Numbered from the stretch's first letter, positions 46,400 through 61,208 are shown. The stretch: DNA of 64,000 bases from Nitrosomonas sp. (GCA_019745325.1 JAIETK010000005.1:62001-126000); one strand, 5' to 3'. Notes: a model not told the origin generated them from the sequence alone. Numbers and translations are program-made.

Positions 46400-46547
46400 G
46401 GAAACGCTGATTAATTGACTGCATGAGCGAATCGCATCAATGCGCGGTACTCGCATCCTCGCCTATCTTATTTGATATGTCTCGGTTGCTGCGTTCCGTG
46501 CGCCTCGTGTTTCATCTCATTCGTTGAATTAATCAGCATTTCCTTAG
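46396..46547. repeat. MITE-like repeat, copy 2
   Basis: 152 bp including TTAG on both sides (46396-46399 and 46544-46547), a target-site duplication. Terminal inverted repeats are GGAAACGCTGATTAATT / AATTAATCAGCATTTCC. Same interior blocks as the other copies. Confidence 0.87.
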
Positions 46548-46622
46548 GGAAGTCGCGAAGGACTGCTGCGCCTAGTTCCGCTGCGATAAAATCGGTCAGG
46601 ATTACAGCCTTCAATGCACTGC

Positions 46623-47141
46623 TCAGCTTCTGAGCGCTGGCAATGGTTCGTCCTTGGGCACGAAATTGAGCGCGTAGCCGTTGTTGCACCAGCGTTCGCC
46701 ACGGGGCGGCGGGCCGTCTTTAAACACATGACCTTGATGCCCGCCGCAACGCGTGCAATGGTATTCCGTGCGCGGTTTGATCAATTTGAAATCCAGCTTG
46801 GTCGCAATGTGGCCCGGGATCGGCTGGGTGAAACTGGGCCAGCCGGTCCAGCTTTCATATTTATGCGCGCTGTCGAATAACGGCAGATAACAAGCGGCGC
46901 AAATGAACGTGCCTTCGCGGTCCTCGTACACCAGATTACTGGATTCCGGGCGTTCCGTGGCTTCCTCAAACAGAATTTCATAAGCTCTGGGCGAGAGTAA
47001 TTTGCGCCATTCTTCATGCGGCTTGATGAGCGGTGTAACCGGATCGGCGGCTTCGCCAACCACGTTGCCGCGGAAGCAAGCCGGAATCAGCGGCAATGCC
47101 GCCGCTACGGCAAGCGTTTGTAACACGGTGCGTCGTTTCAT
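46623..47141 (-). CDS. msrB: Peptide methionine-R-sulfoxide reductase, exported
   Basis: 172 residues. Repairs methionine-R-sulfoxide. The N-terminal 'MKRRTVLQTLAVAAALPLIP' followed by ACF has twin arginines and a hydrophobic stretch, suggesting Tat export or a lipoprotein. Zinc-binding CxxC pairs are in 'FICAACYLPLF' and 'HCTRCGGHQGHVF', and the catalytic Cys is in 'GERWCNNGYALNFVP'. MITE copies flank the gene on both sides (46396-46547 and 47192-47342). Confidence 0.93.
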   Translation of the reverse strand: MKRRTVLQTLAVAAALPLIPACFRGNVVGEAADPVTPLIKPHEEWRKLLSPRAYEILFEEATERPESSNLVYEDREGTFICAACYLPLFDSAHKYESWTGWPSFTQPIPGHIATKLDFKLIKPRTEYHCTRCGGHQGHVFKDGPPPRGERWCNNGYALNFVPKDEPLPALRS

Positions 47142-47191
47142 AAAATCTCTCCAAATTTTCGAAAATGCTTGCTAGTGGATCAAACAGCAGG

Positions 47192-47342
47192 CTAGGGAAG
47201 CGCTGATTAATTGACTGCACGAGCGAATTGCTTCGTTGCGCGGTACTCACTGCCTCGCCTATCAGATTGATATGTCTCGGTTGTTGCGTTCCGTGCGCCT
47301 CGCCCTTCATTACGTTCGTTGAATTAATCAGCGCTTCCCTAG
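47192..47342. repeat. MITE-like repeat, copy 3
   Basis: 151 bp, the best-preserved copy: perfect 17-bp terminal inverted repeats GGAAGCGCTGATTAATT bounded by CTAG on both sides (47192-47195 and 47339-47342). No coding capacity. Confidence 0.9.
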
Positions 47343-47377
47343 AAATTCCAATAGATCATCCATCCACCCGGCATAAA

Positions 47378-48265
47378 TTACCGGGTTTCCGCCGCATCAA
47401 TCCGGCGGCGCTCCTCAAATAATGCGCGCAGATCTTTTTCCCAGTTTGTTAATTTCTCATGCATGTGCCGGCGTTGCGTTTGATTAGTGCTATTGTGCAT
47501 TCGCGCAATAAAGTCACAAGTAAATTCCGTCATCCTCAATTGATAAGCGCGGTAATCAGGATCGTCTGAACGAATGGTATGTTCTACCGTGTTACGAAGA
47601 ACGATGGAAGCTTGTTCAACCGGAATCAAATCTTCGACCAATTGGTTAAATATCTGCAAGGTTATTTGTTGCCGGCGTTGGCGCTCAGCTAACCATAGCT
47701 CGGGATTGAATGGTGAGGTAGTGACGCTGGTATTGATGAGTTGCCGCTGTGTTTCGGTAATATCTCCATAGAGGTTTTTAATGCGTTTAACCGTGCGTTT
47801 TATTGATGCTTTATGCCGGTCGGTAAGATTAGCTTGTAAAAAATCGTTACGTAACTCATCGTTATTCTTTGCAAAACGCCGCTCAATCTGGTGCCACTGA
47901 GCTTTGTTTAGACTCAAAACCACCGGCGTGCTGAGATGCACGGCATGGTCAATGGACGGAGCCATTAATTTTTGTAATTCATCAGACCATTGGCAAACTT
48001 GCGTTGAAGTAATTACGCCATCGGCTTGTTCTCGCACTGCGGATAACCAATCGGCGTAATGCAACAACTGAGAATCGCGATGCCAATCAAACCATTGTTC
48101 AATCGCGTGTTTCACTAACGATGTTTGCTCATTGTTGAAGCCGGCATAGCTATCGATCCACCACCACGTTAACTGAGGTCCATGGTTATAACTTAAGCGC
48201 AGCAGGCTGCAACCGCTCAGCAGTGCAAAACAACAAAAAATAATAATTTTTCTTTTAATCATCAT
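47378..48265 (-). CDS. DUF6279-type lipoprotein
   Basis: 295 residues. Signal 'KIIIFCCFALLSGCSLLRLS' with lipobox LSGC. The body is helical, Trp/Arg/Gln-rich ('LTWWWIDSYAGFNNEQTSLV', 'QWHQIERRFAKNNDELRNDF'). This matches a family of uncharacterised betaproteobacterial lipoproteins (DUF6279), named from recall. It follows phoR on the same strand, separated by 115 bp and a hairpin. Confidence 0.75.
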   Translation of the reverse strand: MMIKRKIIIFCCFALLSGCSLLRLSYNHGPQLTWWWIDSYAGFNNEQTSLVKHAIEQWFDWHRDSQLLHYADWLSAVREQADGVITSTQVCQWSDELQKLMAPSIDHAVHLSTPVVLSLNKAQWHQIERRFAKNNDELRNDFLQANLTDRHKASIKRTVKRIKNLYGDITETQRQLINTSVTTSPFNPELWLAERQRRQQITLQIFNQLVEDLIPVEQASIVLRNTVEHTIRSDDPDYRAYQLRMTEFTCDFIARMHNSTNQTQRRHMHEKLTNWEKDLRALFEERRRIDAAETR

Positions 48266-48287
48266 CTTAGAGTTCTAGACAGCAAGT

Positions 48288-48317
48288 AAACAACCACCGG
48301 GTGACCAGTGGTTGTTT
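48288..48317. terminator. Hairpin after phoR
   Basis: AAACAACCAC (48288-48297) pairs perfectly with GTGGTTGTTT (48308-48317), loop of ten. The T-run is on the plus side; on the minus strand the hairpin is followed only by TTTACTTGC, so termination of phoR is probably partial. Confidence 0.5.
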
Positions 48318-48380
48318 TTTTTGGGGATTGTAACCGGCAGACGGCTGATCATTGCTACCTGCTTACAGTGAATAGCACCA

Positions 48381-49703
48381 TTAACTTTCGGCGTCCGTGC
48401 GATTAGCAGCGATCAATCGCTCGGCAGGAAACAAGACCGCAAACCGGCTCCCTTTGCCGACCTGACTAGTAATTTCCAAATGGGCGTCATGGCGGCTTAA
48501 CACATGCTTCACAATGGCAAGTCCCAATCCGGTGCCGCCGGTTTCCCGCGAACGGCTGTTATCCACTCGATAAAAACGCTCTGTCAAACGGGGTATGTGC
48601 TCAGGTTCGATGCCGATTCCACTGTCTTGCACAAAAAATAACCCCTGACCATTATGTTTTTCCCAATTAATGCTAATTTCACCATTGCTCGGTGTGTAGC
48701 GAATCGCGTTACTGATTAAATTACTAAACGCGCTACGCAATTCTTCTTCACTACCAAGCAATTGATCTTCAGAAGCAATATTTAATTTAATATGATGACA
48801 TCCTGCACTGATGGACTCAGCATCCAATAAAATACCTTGTAGCAACCGGACAACATTGACTGTTTTTTCTTTAATTTTATTTTGCTCATTTTCCAATCGT
48901 GACAAAATTAACAAATCTTCGATCAAATGTTGCATCCGCTCGGTTTGTTCCGTCATTAACGCCAAAGCCCGTTGATGAAATTCCGGATTCAAATGCTCAT
49001 TGGACGATAAAGTTTCAAGAAAACCGCTTATGACGGTTAAAGGTGTACGTAATTCATGAGAAACATTGGCGATAAAATCACGGCGCATGGTTTCGATTTT
49101 CTCGAATCGCGTAATATCCCTGCTAATCAGTAGCTTCTGATTAAATCCGTAGGGCACCAATTGCAAAGAAATGATCAAATTTTGCATGCGCGTTTGTTTC
49201 AGAATCAATGGATTACTAAACTGACGGGCCGCTAAATACTCCACGAATGGTATCTGCCGCACCAGATAGGTGATCTGTTGACCGGCATCCAGCGATAAGT
49301 TGATACCCAAATGCTGCTCGGCGATCGGATTGCACCATTCAATCCGATCGTTTTCATCCAGAATAACAATACCATCGGGCATCGCGGACGTTACATTCTG
49401 CATACGCTTCAGCGCAAGACTGAGCAATTCCCGGCTTTGACTATGCCGGCGGACATAGCGCGCCAAATGCGCAAACACATCGTCCCAAGCACCGGAGCCG
49501 GCGGGAATGCTTCCCGGAGTGTGGTCGGATAGCTGCAGCCATCGCTCCAGAATAACAAGATGACGGATATGGTGAAACACCATCCATAGCAAAATTAAAC
49601 TGGAAAAGACCAAAGCTTTTACAGCTCCAAAAATCATCCAGATGATGGCGGTAATACAAACGATTAAAATAATATTAGTGGAGCGTTGCCAAATATCCGA
49701 CAC
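48381..49703 (-). CDS. phoR: Phosphate-sensing histidine kinase PhoR
   Basis: 440 residues. Two membrane helices at the N-terminus ('ILIVCITAIIWMIFGAVKAL' region), a PAS domain ('SAMPDGIVILDENDRIEWCN'), the phospho-accepting His in 'FIANVSHELRTPLTVISGF', and an ATPase domain ending 'GIGIEPEHIPRLTERFYRVD' and 'GGTGLGLAIVKHVLSRH'. Activates PhoB under phosphate limitation. The gene order phoB-phoR is normal, but a MITE copy separates them here. Confidence 0.93.
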   Translation of the reverse strand: MSDIWQRSTNIILIVCITAIIWMIFGAVKALVFSSLILLWMVFHHIRHLVILERWLQLSDHTPGSIPAGSGAWDDVFAHLARYVRRHSQSRELLSLALKRMQNVTSAMPDGIVILDENDRIEWCNPIAEQHLGINLSLDAGQQITYLVRQIPFVEYLAARQFSNPLILKQTRMQNLIISLQLVPYGFNQKLLISRDITRFEKIETMRRDFIANVSHELRTPLTVISGFLETLSSNEHLNPEFHQRALALMTEQTERMQHLIEDLLILSRLENEQNKIKEKTVNVVRLLQGILLDAESISAGCHHIKLNIASEDQLLGSEEELRSAFSNLISNAIRYTPSNGEISINWEKHNGQGLFFVQDSGIGIEPEHIPRLTERFYRVDNSRSRETGGTGLGLAIVKHVLSRHDAHLEITSQVGKGSRFAVLFPAERLIAANRTDAES

Positions 49704-49768
49704 TTAAATCATTCCAAAATAAAAATGTTGTTAGGCACAATAAAAAACCTATTGGATTGTTTATAAAA

Positions 49769-49913
49769 TAAACGCTGATTAATTGCCCGCGAGAGCGAAT
49801 CGCATCAATGCGCGGTACTCGCATCCTCGCCGATCTTGTTGGTAGGTCTCGGTTGCTGCGTTCCGTGTGCCTCGTGCTTGATCTCATTCATTGAATTAAT
49901 CAGCATTTCCTGA
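49769..49913. repeat. MITE-like repeat, copy 4, between phoB and phoR
   Basis: About 145 bp. Left edge AACGCTGATTAATT is shortened; right edge AATTAATCAGCATTTCC is intact but the flanks no longer match (ATAA / CTGA), so this is an older or damaged insertion. It occupies most of the phoB-phoR gap. Confidence 0.82.
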
Positions 49914-49943
49914 AGTAAATACTACAAAACTACAATGCGGCTT

Positions 49944-50666
49944 CTAAATTTCTTCATCAGAATCTTTCCCCGGCATCTCGGATACAACCGAGAATCGATA
50001 GCCAGCGCTTCTGACAGTCTGTATCCAATTATCCATCCCGGTCATTTGCAGTGTTTTACGTAACCGCCGGATATGCACATCGACTGTTCGTTCTTCGATA
50101 AACACATGGTCGCCCCATACCCGATCCAGCAATTGGCTGCGGGAATAGACACGGTCGGTATGCGTCATCAGGAAGTGCAACAAACGATACTCCGTCGGGC
50201 CCAATTCTATCTCGCGATTATTCGCAGTCACCCGATGATGGGACGGGTCGAGCCGCAATCCTTTAATTTCGATAACTTCTTCAGAAGCTTCAGGAACCAT
50301 CCGGCGGAGTACTGCATTAATTCGCGCGATTAACTCGCGCGGAGAAAAAGGCTTGGTAATGTAATCATCCGCACCAATTTCCAATCCCGATACTTTATCT
50401 GCCTCTTGCACGCGGGCCGTCAACATGATGATCGGAATTAAACGTGTACGTTCATTACGCCGCAATACCCGCGCTAGCTCAATTCCGCTCATGCCGGGAA
50501 GCATCCAATCGAGCAAAATTAAATCCGGTAACGAATCATTAATCACCGCCATAGCCTGTTCGGCATTTTCTGCCCGGATTGTTTCAAAACCTGCTTGCTG
50601 CACGTTAAAAATAATTAATTCCAGAATAGCTGCTTCATCTTCCACGATCAGTATTCTTGCTGCCAT
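49944..50666 (-). CDS. phoB: Phosphate regulon response regulator PhoB
   Basis: 240 residues from ATG 50664-50666 ('[19 protein letters not shown]'); the frame extends 16 codons further but those residues have no family match. Receiver domain with phospho-acceptor Asp53 in '[19 protein letters not shown]' and Lys in '[14 protein letters not shown]'. OmpR/PhoB winged-helix effector domain at the end ('[18 protein letters not shown]'). Regulates phosphate-starvation genes. Confidence 0.95.
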   Translation of the reverse strand: MAARILIVEDEAAILELIIFNVQQAGFETIRAENAEQAMAVINDSLPDLILLDWMLPGMSGIELARVLRRNERTRLIPIIMLTARVQEADKVSGLEIGADDYITKPFSPRELIARINAVLRRMVPEASEEVIEIKGLRLDPSHHRVTANNREIELGPTEYRLLHFLMTHTDRVYSRSQLLDRVWGDHVFIEERTVDVHIRRLRKTLQMTGMDNWIQTVRSAGYRFSVVSEMPGKDSDEEI

Positions 50667-50783
50667 GAGAAATCCCGGTTTGTAATTAATGACGGATTCG
50701 AGTAATAAATGCAATTTCCAGATTCAAAGTTAAGGGATCAGTTGTGGAATTCGACCGCGTAACTCGCGAAAGGAAAATGGCAA

Positions 50784-51030
50784 ATGAATTACAAACAACT
50801 GACCGAAACGGAAAGATACCAGATTTACAGTTTAAAGAAAGCAGAGCACACGCAGCAGGAGATTGCGAAGCTGATTGGCAGATCGGCGTCGACGATAAAG
50901 CCGGGAGTCGCAACGAAATTGCGGCAAGCACAATTACAAGGCAAAACAAGCGCATCAGTTGTGTATTGATCGCCGCAATTTAGTTGTGCTTATTACTCGG
51001 GTTCGCAAGTTAATTCAAATCAAAGCCTAA
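50784..51030 (+). pseudogene. IS30-family transposase fragment, frameshifted
   Basis: The first ~39 codons ('MNYKQLTETERYQIYSLKKA' ... 'EIAKLIGRSASTI') are the helix-turn-helix start of IS30-type transposases. A one-base insertion near 50899-50901 shifts the frame. The homology continues as 'SQRNCGKHNYKAKQAHQLCI' and ends at TAA (51028-51030). The catalytic DDE domain is missing and no IS ends are recognisable. Inactive remnant lying upstream of phoB. Confidence 0.8.
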
Positions 51031-51176
51031 ATCCTCAGTTTTTTTGTTGAATTCAACAAGTGCCGGTTAAATTAAAATTGTCTGTTTAAAAATGACAAGG
51101 TAAACTTTCAGTGATTTCTGCGAGTTAGTCGTTACAGACAGAAATTTAATTTTAAAACTGTACAAAGGGGGTTTTG

Positions 51177-51521
51177 ATGAGAAACATTGTTAAATTATCT
51201 TTGGTGCTTGCAGTATTTTTCCTTTTCTCGTCTCATGCAGTTGCCCAAGATAGTTATTTCAATAACTCGGGTGAAAGATTTGTAAGCGGAATTGCAAATG
51301 TTGCCACTGGGTGGGTGGAGTTGCCCAAGAATATTGCGTTAACAGGCCAAAGAGACGGGCCGATCTATGGCATTACGGTTGGTTTGGCGACCGGGCTAAT
51401 GCATACTGTCGGACGCACGCTGGTTGGCGGATTGGATGTTGCGACATTCTGGCTTCCTTTGAAACCATCCGTGAATCCGCCTTACGTATGGGAAGATTTT
51501 TCCAGAGAGACTTCCTATTGA
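51177..51521 (+). CDS. Exosortase system-associated protein, TIGR04073-like
   Basis: 114 residues from ATG 51177, with AGGGGG 7-12 bases upstream. A cleavable Sec signal ('LSLVLAVFFLFSSHAVAQ') precedes a small Gly-rich body: 'FVSGIANVATGWVELPKNIA', 'GPIYGITVGLATGLMHTVGR', 'GGLDVATFWLPLKP'. This matches the TIGR04073 family, named from recall, found in genomes that carry PEP-CTERM/exosortase systems, consistent with the two PEP-CTERM proteins here. Molecular role unknown. Followed by a terminator. Confidence 0.8.
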   Translation: MRNIVKLSLVLAVFFLFSSHAVAQDSYFNNSGERFVSGIANVATGWVELPKNIALTGQRDGPIYGITVGLATGLMHTVGRTLVGGLDVATFWLPLKPSVNPPYVWEDFSRETSY

Positions 51522-51575
51522 TGCGGAATTGTGACAACGGATAATTGACGGTTTGTTACAAAAAACGGATTAACA

Positions 51576-51612
51576 AAAATGACCTTCTGATCGATGACAG
51601 AAGGTCATTTTT
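51576..51612. terminator. Bidirectional hairpin terminator
   Basis: AAAAATGACCTTCT (51576-51589) pairs with AGAAGGTCATTTTT, followed by further T. It separates the converging TIGR04073-like and htpX genes and can serve both. Confidence 0.88.
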
Positions 51613-51642
51613 TTAGCATGGCGTTAATTGAAATTGCCTGGA

Positions 51643-52524
51643 TTAGCGCTGAGCTTGCAGTGCAGCAATTCTTTCTTCCAGCGGCGGATGTGACATGAAT
51701 AACCTCATCAAGCCGTTGCTGCCGCCGGAAATTCCAAAAGCAGCCAACTGATCGGGCAAAGCCGCTTGCTCATGTACCCGTTGCAGGCGCTGCAACGCAG
51801 CGATCATTTTTTCTCTACCCGCCAAGCTTGCGCCGCCTGCATCGGCGCGGAACTCGCGTTGGCGGCTGAACCACATGACAATGATACTGGCCAGAATGCC
51901 AAGAACGATTTCAGCAATAATCGTGGTTACCCAAAAAGCCGGTCCATGGCCTTCCTCATTCTTGAATACCGCGCGGTCAATGGTATGGCCGACCACACGT
52001 GAGAGGAAGATCACGAAGGTATTGACCACGCCTTGGATGAGCGCCAATGTCACCATGTCGCCGTTTGCGATGTGACTGACTTCATGCGCTAGTACGGCTT
52101 CCGCTTCATCCTGACTCATGTTGTGTAATAGCCCGGCGCTGACCGCAACCAAGGCATCGTTTCGTGACATGCCGGTGGCAAACGCATTGACATCCGGTGC
52201 AGGGTAGATGGCTACTTCCGGCATGCCGATTCCAGCCATTTTCGCTTGACGCTGTACCGTACTGAGTAACCAATGTTCTTGCGCATTTCTTGGAATCTCG
52301 ATGACTTGCGCGCCGGTAAAACGTTTGGCGGTCCACTTGGACATCGCCAGCGACATGAATGAGCCGCCAAAGCCGAAAACCGCGGCGAATACGAGCAGTG
52401 AATTAATATCCAGTCCGGCGCCTTGCTCATCCAGGATTCTTTCAAAACCTAATAAGCGCAATGTGATGCTTAAAACAACAACAATCGCTAAGTTCGTTGC
52501 CAAAAAGAGAAGTATTCTTTTCAT
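51643..52524 (-). CDS. htpX: Membrane metalloprotease HtpX
   Basis: 293 residues. Inner-membrane zinc protease that degrades misfolded membrane proteins alongside FtsH. Two N-terminal membrane helices, the zinc motif HExxH in '[20 protein letters not shown]', two more hydrophobic segments ('[14 protein letters not shown]', '[17 protein letters not shown]'), and the third ligand region '[20 protein letters not shown]'. Monocistronic. Confidence 0.95.
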   Translation of the reverse strand: MKRILLFLATNLAIVVVLSITLRLLGFERILDEQGAGLDINSLLVFAAVFGFGGSFMSLAMSKWTAKRFTGAQVIEIPRNAQEHWLLSTVQRQAKMAGIGMPEVAIYPAPDVNAFATGMSRNDALVAVSAGLLHNMSQDEAEAVLAHEVSHIANGDMVTLALIQGVVNTFVIFLSRVVGHTIDRAVFKNEEGHGPAFWVTTIIAEIVLGILASIIVMWFSRQREFRADAGGASLAGREKMIAALQRLQRVHEQAALPDQLAAFGISGGSNGLMRLFMSHPPLEERIAALQAQR

Positions 52525-52680
52525 TGTTTTGCTCCTAAATATCTAGAAAAGCACAAAATACGGATGATGCCGATATGTGATCAGTCAGCTATTTTTCAAG
52601 CAGCATGGTATTAAAATTACCGGAACCAAGTTGCTTGCAATAAAACACCGGCTCTCAACCGGCCTGCACATTTAGGTCGT

Positions 52681-54329
<1,649 letters not shown>

Positions 54330-54397
54330 TTAATCATTTATGATAATCGATCAGCGGGTTGATCGTTCTTGGGAATAAACCCTTTTTTCTGAATTAT

Positions 54398-56080
<1,683 letters not shown>

Positions 56081-56159
56081 TTATCGTACCTTGAAGAGTT
56101 CATAGGAACAGAAGCAAAGCATTATATTTCGTATAAATGAGCAATGTGATCAATGTGCA

Positions 56160-57044
56160 TTAGCGAATTTCTGCAAGTAATCGACTCATCATTTGTTCAG
56201 ATTGATAAAGATAACTGCCGCCGAAAAGATTCAAATGATTGAGGATGTGGTATAAGTTGTACACACTTTTGCGGATATTATAACCGGAATCCAAAGGATA
56301 ATTATAGCGGTACGCAGAATAAAAATCGGGCGGGAAGCCACCGAATAATTCGGTCATGGCAAGATCCGCTTCGCGGTCGCCGTAATAGACGGCCGGATCG
56401 AATATTACCGGATTACCGTCGCCGTCATAAGCGTAATTGCCGCTCCAGAGGTCGCCGTGTAGCAATGAAGGCAATGGCGCTGCGCCGGAAAAAAATTTCT
56501 CCAGATTTACTAGCAATTGTTCTCCGAGTTGTTGCAATTTTCCATTAAATCCATTGCTCTTGGCCAAATCCAATTGATAGCCCAGGCGCTGCATCCGCCA
56601 GAATTCGGTCCAATCCGCGCAAACTGTGTTTATTTGCGGCGTAGTGCCCAAGGTGTTGTCGCGGTGCCAGCCAAACTGAGGGGAGGTGATGCGGTGCAGG
56701 GTGGCAAGTTGTTCCCCCAAATCGGATCCATGACTGTTCGCACCCTTGTTGAGATTGAGATACTCCAATACCAGCCACGCAATTTGACCATCTTTTCCGT
56801 GACAGACAGGTTGCGGTACACGAATCGTGTTGGATTGCAGGATTTCCTGAAGTCCCGCCGATTCCGCTTCAAACATGGGAAGGTTACGGGGTGAGTTTAA
56901 CTTGAGGAAAAAGTGAAGCCTGCCGTCGCTGATTCGATAAGTCTGATTGATGCAACCGCCGCCGATCGGGTCAGATTCCTGAATGGTGTAAGTCTTTCCT
57001 AAGACCGCGGAAATCTGAGAGCTGATGCCGAGCCAGTTATGCAC
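56160..57044 (-). CDS. Fructosamine-kinase family protein
   Basis: 294 residues. Kinase-fold protein of the fructosamine/ketosamine-3-kinase family: '[20 protein letters not shown]' (nucleotide loop), '[12 protein letters not shown]', the catalytic loop '[19 protein letters not shown]' and '[20 protein letters not shown]'. Family members phosphorylate glycation products so that they detach from proteins. Overlaps argH by 8 bp and is translated after it; no functional link to arginine synthesis is obvious. Confidence 0.88.
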   Translation of the reverse strand: MHNWLGISSQISAVLGKTYTIQESDPIGGGCINQTYRISDGRLHFFLKLNSPRNLPMFEAESAGLQEILQSNTIRVPQPVCHGKDGQIAWLVLEYLNLNKGANSHGSDLGEQLATLHRITSPQFGWHRDNTLGTTPQINTVCADWTEFWRMQRLGYQLDLAKSNGFNGKLQQLGEQLLVNLEKFFSGAAPLPSLLHGDLWSGNYAYDGDGNPVIFDPAVYYGDREADLAMTELFGGFPPDFYSAYRYNYPLDSGYNIRKSVYNLYHILNHLNLFGGSYLYQSEQMMSRLLAEIR

Positions 57045-58464
57045 GCGACGAGTCAGGATCGGCTGTTAACCATTTTTTGGCTTGCTGAATCGCGATTCGC
57101 ACTTGCTCCGGCGCAGTGCCGCCGGTGTGATTGCGGCTTTGCATCGATCCTTCAAGCGTTAGAACGGCGAAAATATCGGCTTGAATCTGAGGGGAGAATG
57201 CTTGCAGCTCCGGTAATTCGAGCTTGCCGAGGTCACATCCCTTGCGTTCCGCGTATTGCACCGCTTGAGCGACGATTTCATGCGCATCGCGGAACGGAAT
57301 CCCTTTTTTCACCAAGTAATCGGCTAAATCCGTTGCCGTGGCGTAGCCGCGTAAAGCCGATGCACGCATAGCCGCTTGATTGACTTTAACACCGCCGAGC
57401 ATATCGGCGTAAATCCGGAGCGTATCGGTCAGGGTGTCGACGGTATCAAAGAGCGGTTCTTTATCTTCCTGGTTGTCTTTATTGTAAGCCAATGGTTGCG
57501 CTTTCATCAGCGTCAATAATGCGATCAAATGACCGTTGACACGACCGGTTTTGCCGCGCACCAGTTCGGGGACATCCGGATTTTTTTTCTGCGGCATGAT
57601 CGATGAGCCGGTACAGAAACGGTCGGCCAGTTGAATAAAACCGAACGATGGGTTCATCCAAATAATCAATTCTTCCGACATGCGGGATAAATGCGTCATG
57701 ATCAAAGCCGCACAAGCGCTGAATTCAATGGCGAAATCACGATCCGAGACGGCATCCAGCGAATTTTGGCAAACGCCTTCAAAATCCAATAACTGCGCGA
57801 CCCGTTCCCGGTTGATCGGATAGCTGGTGCCGGCTAATGCGGCAGCGCCCAGCGGCAATTGATTCACGCGTTTGCGGCAATCGGCCAGGCGCTCGGTGTC
57901 GCGTTTCAGCATTTCGAAATACGCCATCAAATGGTGTCCGAAAGAAACCGGTTGCGCGACTTGCAGGTGAGTAAAGCCCGGCATCACCGTGTGCAGATGC
58001 TGTTCCGCCAGATCGGCGATAGCCTGTTGCATGACTTTTATGAGTTGAATGATGTGATCGATCGCGGCGCGTAAAAACAGGCGGATATCGGTAGCAACCT
58101 GGTCGTTGCGCGAGCGGCCGGTGTGCAATCGCTTACCGGCATCGCCAATCAAAGCCGTCAAGCGTTTCTCGATATTCAAGTGAACGTCTTCCAGTTCCAG
58201 CAGCCAGGGGAATTGCCGGTTTCGTATCTCTTCAAGTATTTGTTGCAAGCCTTGTTGGATGGCATAGAAGTCGCCGCTGCTGATAATGCCTTGTTCGGAC
58301 AGCATTTGCGCATGTGCCAGTGAACCTTGGATGTCGTACTCAGCCAATCGCTGATCAAAATTCACGGAGGCGGTATAGCGTTTTACCAACTCTGACACTG
58401 GCTCACTGAAACGTCCTGACCAGGTTTTGTTGCTATCTTCCATATCTTTCTTATCGTTATTCAT
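57037..58464 (-). CDS. argH: Argininosuccinate lyase
   Basis: 475 residues. Last step of arginine synthesis, splitting argininosuccinate into arginine and fumarate. '[20 protein letters not shown]' at the N-terminus, '[19 protein letters not shown]', '[19 protein letters not shown]' and the fumarase-superfamily signature '[19 protein letters not shown]' are complete. The first ~10 residues are a short polar extension, so the second ATG (residue 8) may be the real start. Confidence 0.97.
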   Translation of the reverse strand: MNNDKKDMEDSNKTWSGRFSEPVSELVKRYTASVNFDQRLAEYDIQGSLAHAQMLSEQGIISSGDFYAIQQGLQQILEEIRNRQFPWLLELEDVHLNIEKRLTALIGDAGKRLHTGRSRNDQVATDIRLFLRAAIDHIIQLIKVMQQAIADLAEQHLHTVMPGFTHLQVAQPVSFGHHLMAYFEMLKRDTERLADCRKRVNQLPLGAAALAGTSYPINRERVAQLLDFEGVCQNSLDAVSDRDFAIEFSACAALIMTHLSRMSEELIIWMNPSFGFIQLADRFCTGSSIMPQKKNPDVPELVRGKTGRVNGHLIALLTLMKAQPLAYNKDNQEDKEPLFDTVDTLTDTLRIYADMLGGVKVNQAAMRASALRGYATATDLADYLVKKGIPFRDAHEIVAQAVQYAERKGCDLGKLELPELQAFSPQIQADIFAVLTLEGSMQSRNHTGGTAPEQVRIAIQQAKKWLTADPDSSRA

Positions 58465-58704
58465 TGTGTTGCTGGATCTCCGGTTGGCGGCGCCCTAATC
58501 GTGGATGCCGCATTATAAATCATAAATGCTGGCGAAATAATTGAGCGGGTTTGCGATATTTGCGTATTTGGCGCGATTTTGATGCATAAATAACAAAAGC
58601 AACATCAGACCGCGCATCTATTTGGCGCGCGCTACTTTTCCTGATCTGAGGATTCATGGATAATCGAGCTTTATCCCTGCTACCCATAACACAAGGAGTC
58701 ATCC

Positions 58705-59319
58705 ATGACGGATTACAACAAACAAAACCCGAATCAACAATCGAAAGCTGAAACATTATTTTCGTTACTAAGCGCCAAATTTGAGTGGCTGGCTAAAATT
58801 CCGACGATGCAATTACCCGCCAAGCATGCCGCAATTCTGATTGGCATTATCGTTGTGTTGCTGGTGTGGAAAACCATTGCGGTCAGTAAGGTGGAATCGG
58901 ATATGGCGAAAAAGCTCGAAAACGAGCGTGTGCTGATTACCCAGCAAGCCCGCGAATATGCCGATCAACAATATGTCAAGGAAGAAGAGCGATTTGGTCA
59001 GGTCTTGTCTTGGGCGGTGCGTGGCGAGTTGATTCGTAATAATGTCGATCAAATCGATCAATATCTGAGCGAAATCGTCAAAATGAAAGACACGGAACGG
59101 GTCGTCTTGATCGGTGAAGACGGGCAGCTGCTGGTATCAACCGATAAGCGCTTGGAAGAAACCAAAGGCGTGGAGATCTACCCTAAAGAAATTTTGAATC
59201 TTCAAAAGATTACGCTTCGTTCCGATGTCGAAGGCAAAAAGATTCTGGTTGTTCCGGTGATGGGACTGAACAAAAAAATAGCGACGGTGGTGGTCAGTTA
59301 CAAACAACCGAAGTTTTAA
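58705..59319 (+). CDS. Membrane-anchored PDC/CACHE-like sensor-domain protein
   Basis: 204 residues, ATG with AAGGAG upstream. A single membrane helix ('HAAILIGIIVVLLVWKTIAV', about 45-66) separates a short cytoplasmic tail from a periplasmic domain. A helix ('KVESDMAKKLENERVLITQQ') leads into a PDC-like fold ('RVVLIGEDGQLLVSTDKRLE', 'KKILVVPVMGLNKKIATVVV'). No output domain is attached, so it may be a standalone sensor or adaptor. Divergent from argH, convergent with murA. Confidence 0.65.
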   Translation: MTDYNKQNPNQQSKAETLFSLLSAKFEWLAKIPTMQLPAKHAAILIGIIVVLLVWKTIAVSKVESDMAKKLENERVLITQQAREYADQQYVKEEERFGQVLSWAVRGELIRNNVDQIDQYLSEIVKMKDTERVVLIGEDGQLLVSTDKRLEETKGVEIYPKEILNLQKITLRSDVEGKKILVVPVMGLNKKIATVVVSYKQPKF

Positions 59320-59363
59320 GCGGCATGCGTTGCGTTTAATTTTCCAGTTGCAATCAGATGAAG

Positions 59364-59389
59364 GGCCTTTGTGTGAACAAAGGCCTTTT

Positions 59390-59390
<1 letters not shown>
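59364..59390. terminator. Hairpin terminator with T-tract
   Basis: GGCCTTTGT (59364-59372) and ACAAAGGCC (59377-59385) pair around GTGA, followed by TTTTTT on the plus strand. It ends the sensor-domain gene; its right edge touches the murA stop codon. Confidence 0.88.
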
Positions 59391-60709
<1,319 letters not shown>

Positions 60710-60800
60710 TCATAATAGCGTAGTTTATACAGCTTACAATGTGTGCAAGCGGCAACTATAGCAAAAAAAGTCGAATACATTCACCAGGACAGGAGAAAAA

Positions 60801-61190
60801 ATGACGAAGCAAATTATCCATACCAACGATGCGCCCCAAGCGATTGGCACATACTCACAAGCAGTCCGGGTCAGTAAGGGGGACACGGTTTATTTGTCCG
60901 GTCAGATCGGATTGGATCCGGTCAGCATGCAAATGGCGGAAGGGATTGAAGCGCAGATCCAACAAGTATTTTCCAATCTGAAAGCGGTGGCGAAAGCAAG
61001 CGGCGGCAGCTTGGGCGACGTCGTCAAGCTGAATATTTTTTTAACCGATCTGGATAATTTTGCGCTGGTAAACGAAATCATGGCTGGTCATTTCTCGCAG
61101 CCGTATCCGGCGCGCGCGGCGGTAGGCGTCAAAGCTTTGCCGCGTGGCGCATTGGTGGAAATGGATGCGGTGATGGTGCTATCCGACTAA
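60801..61190 (+). CDS. ridA: RidA-family enamine/imine deaminase
   Basis: 129 residues, normal for RidA (YjgF/YER057c/UK114). Hydrolyses reactive 2-aminoacrylate-type enamines. Conserved '[19 protein letters not shown]', '[11 protein letters not shown]' and the Arg in '[20 protein letters not shown]' are all present. Upstream of recG by 19 bp; ridA (or spoT) next to recG is a recurring arrangement in betaproteobacteria. Confidence 0.95.
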   Translation: MTKQIIHTNDAPQAIGTYSQAVRVSKGDTVYLSGQIGLDPVSMQMAEGIEAQIQQVFSNLKAVAKASGGSLGDVVKLNIFLTDLDNFALVNEIMAGHFSQPYPARAAVGVKALPRGALVEMDAVMVLSD

Positions 61191-61208
61191 GCGATTAGCT
61201 TCATTGCG

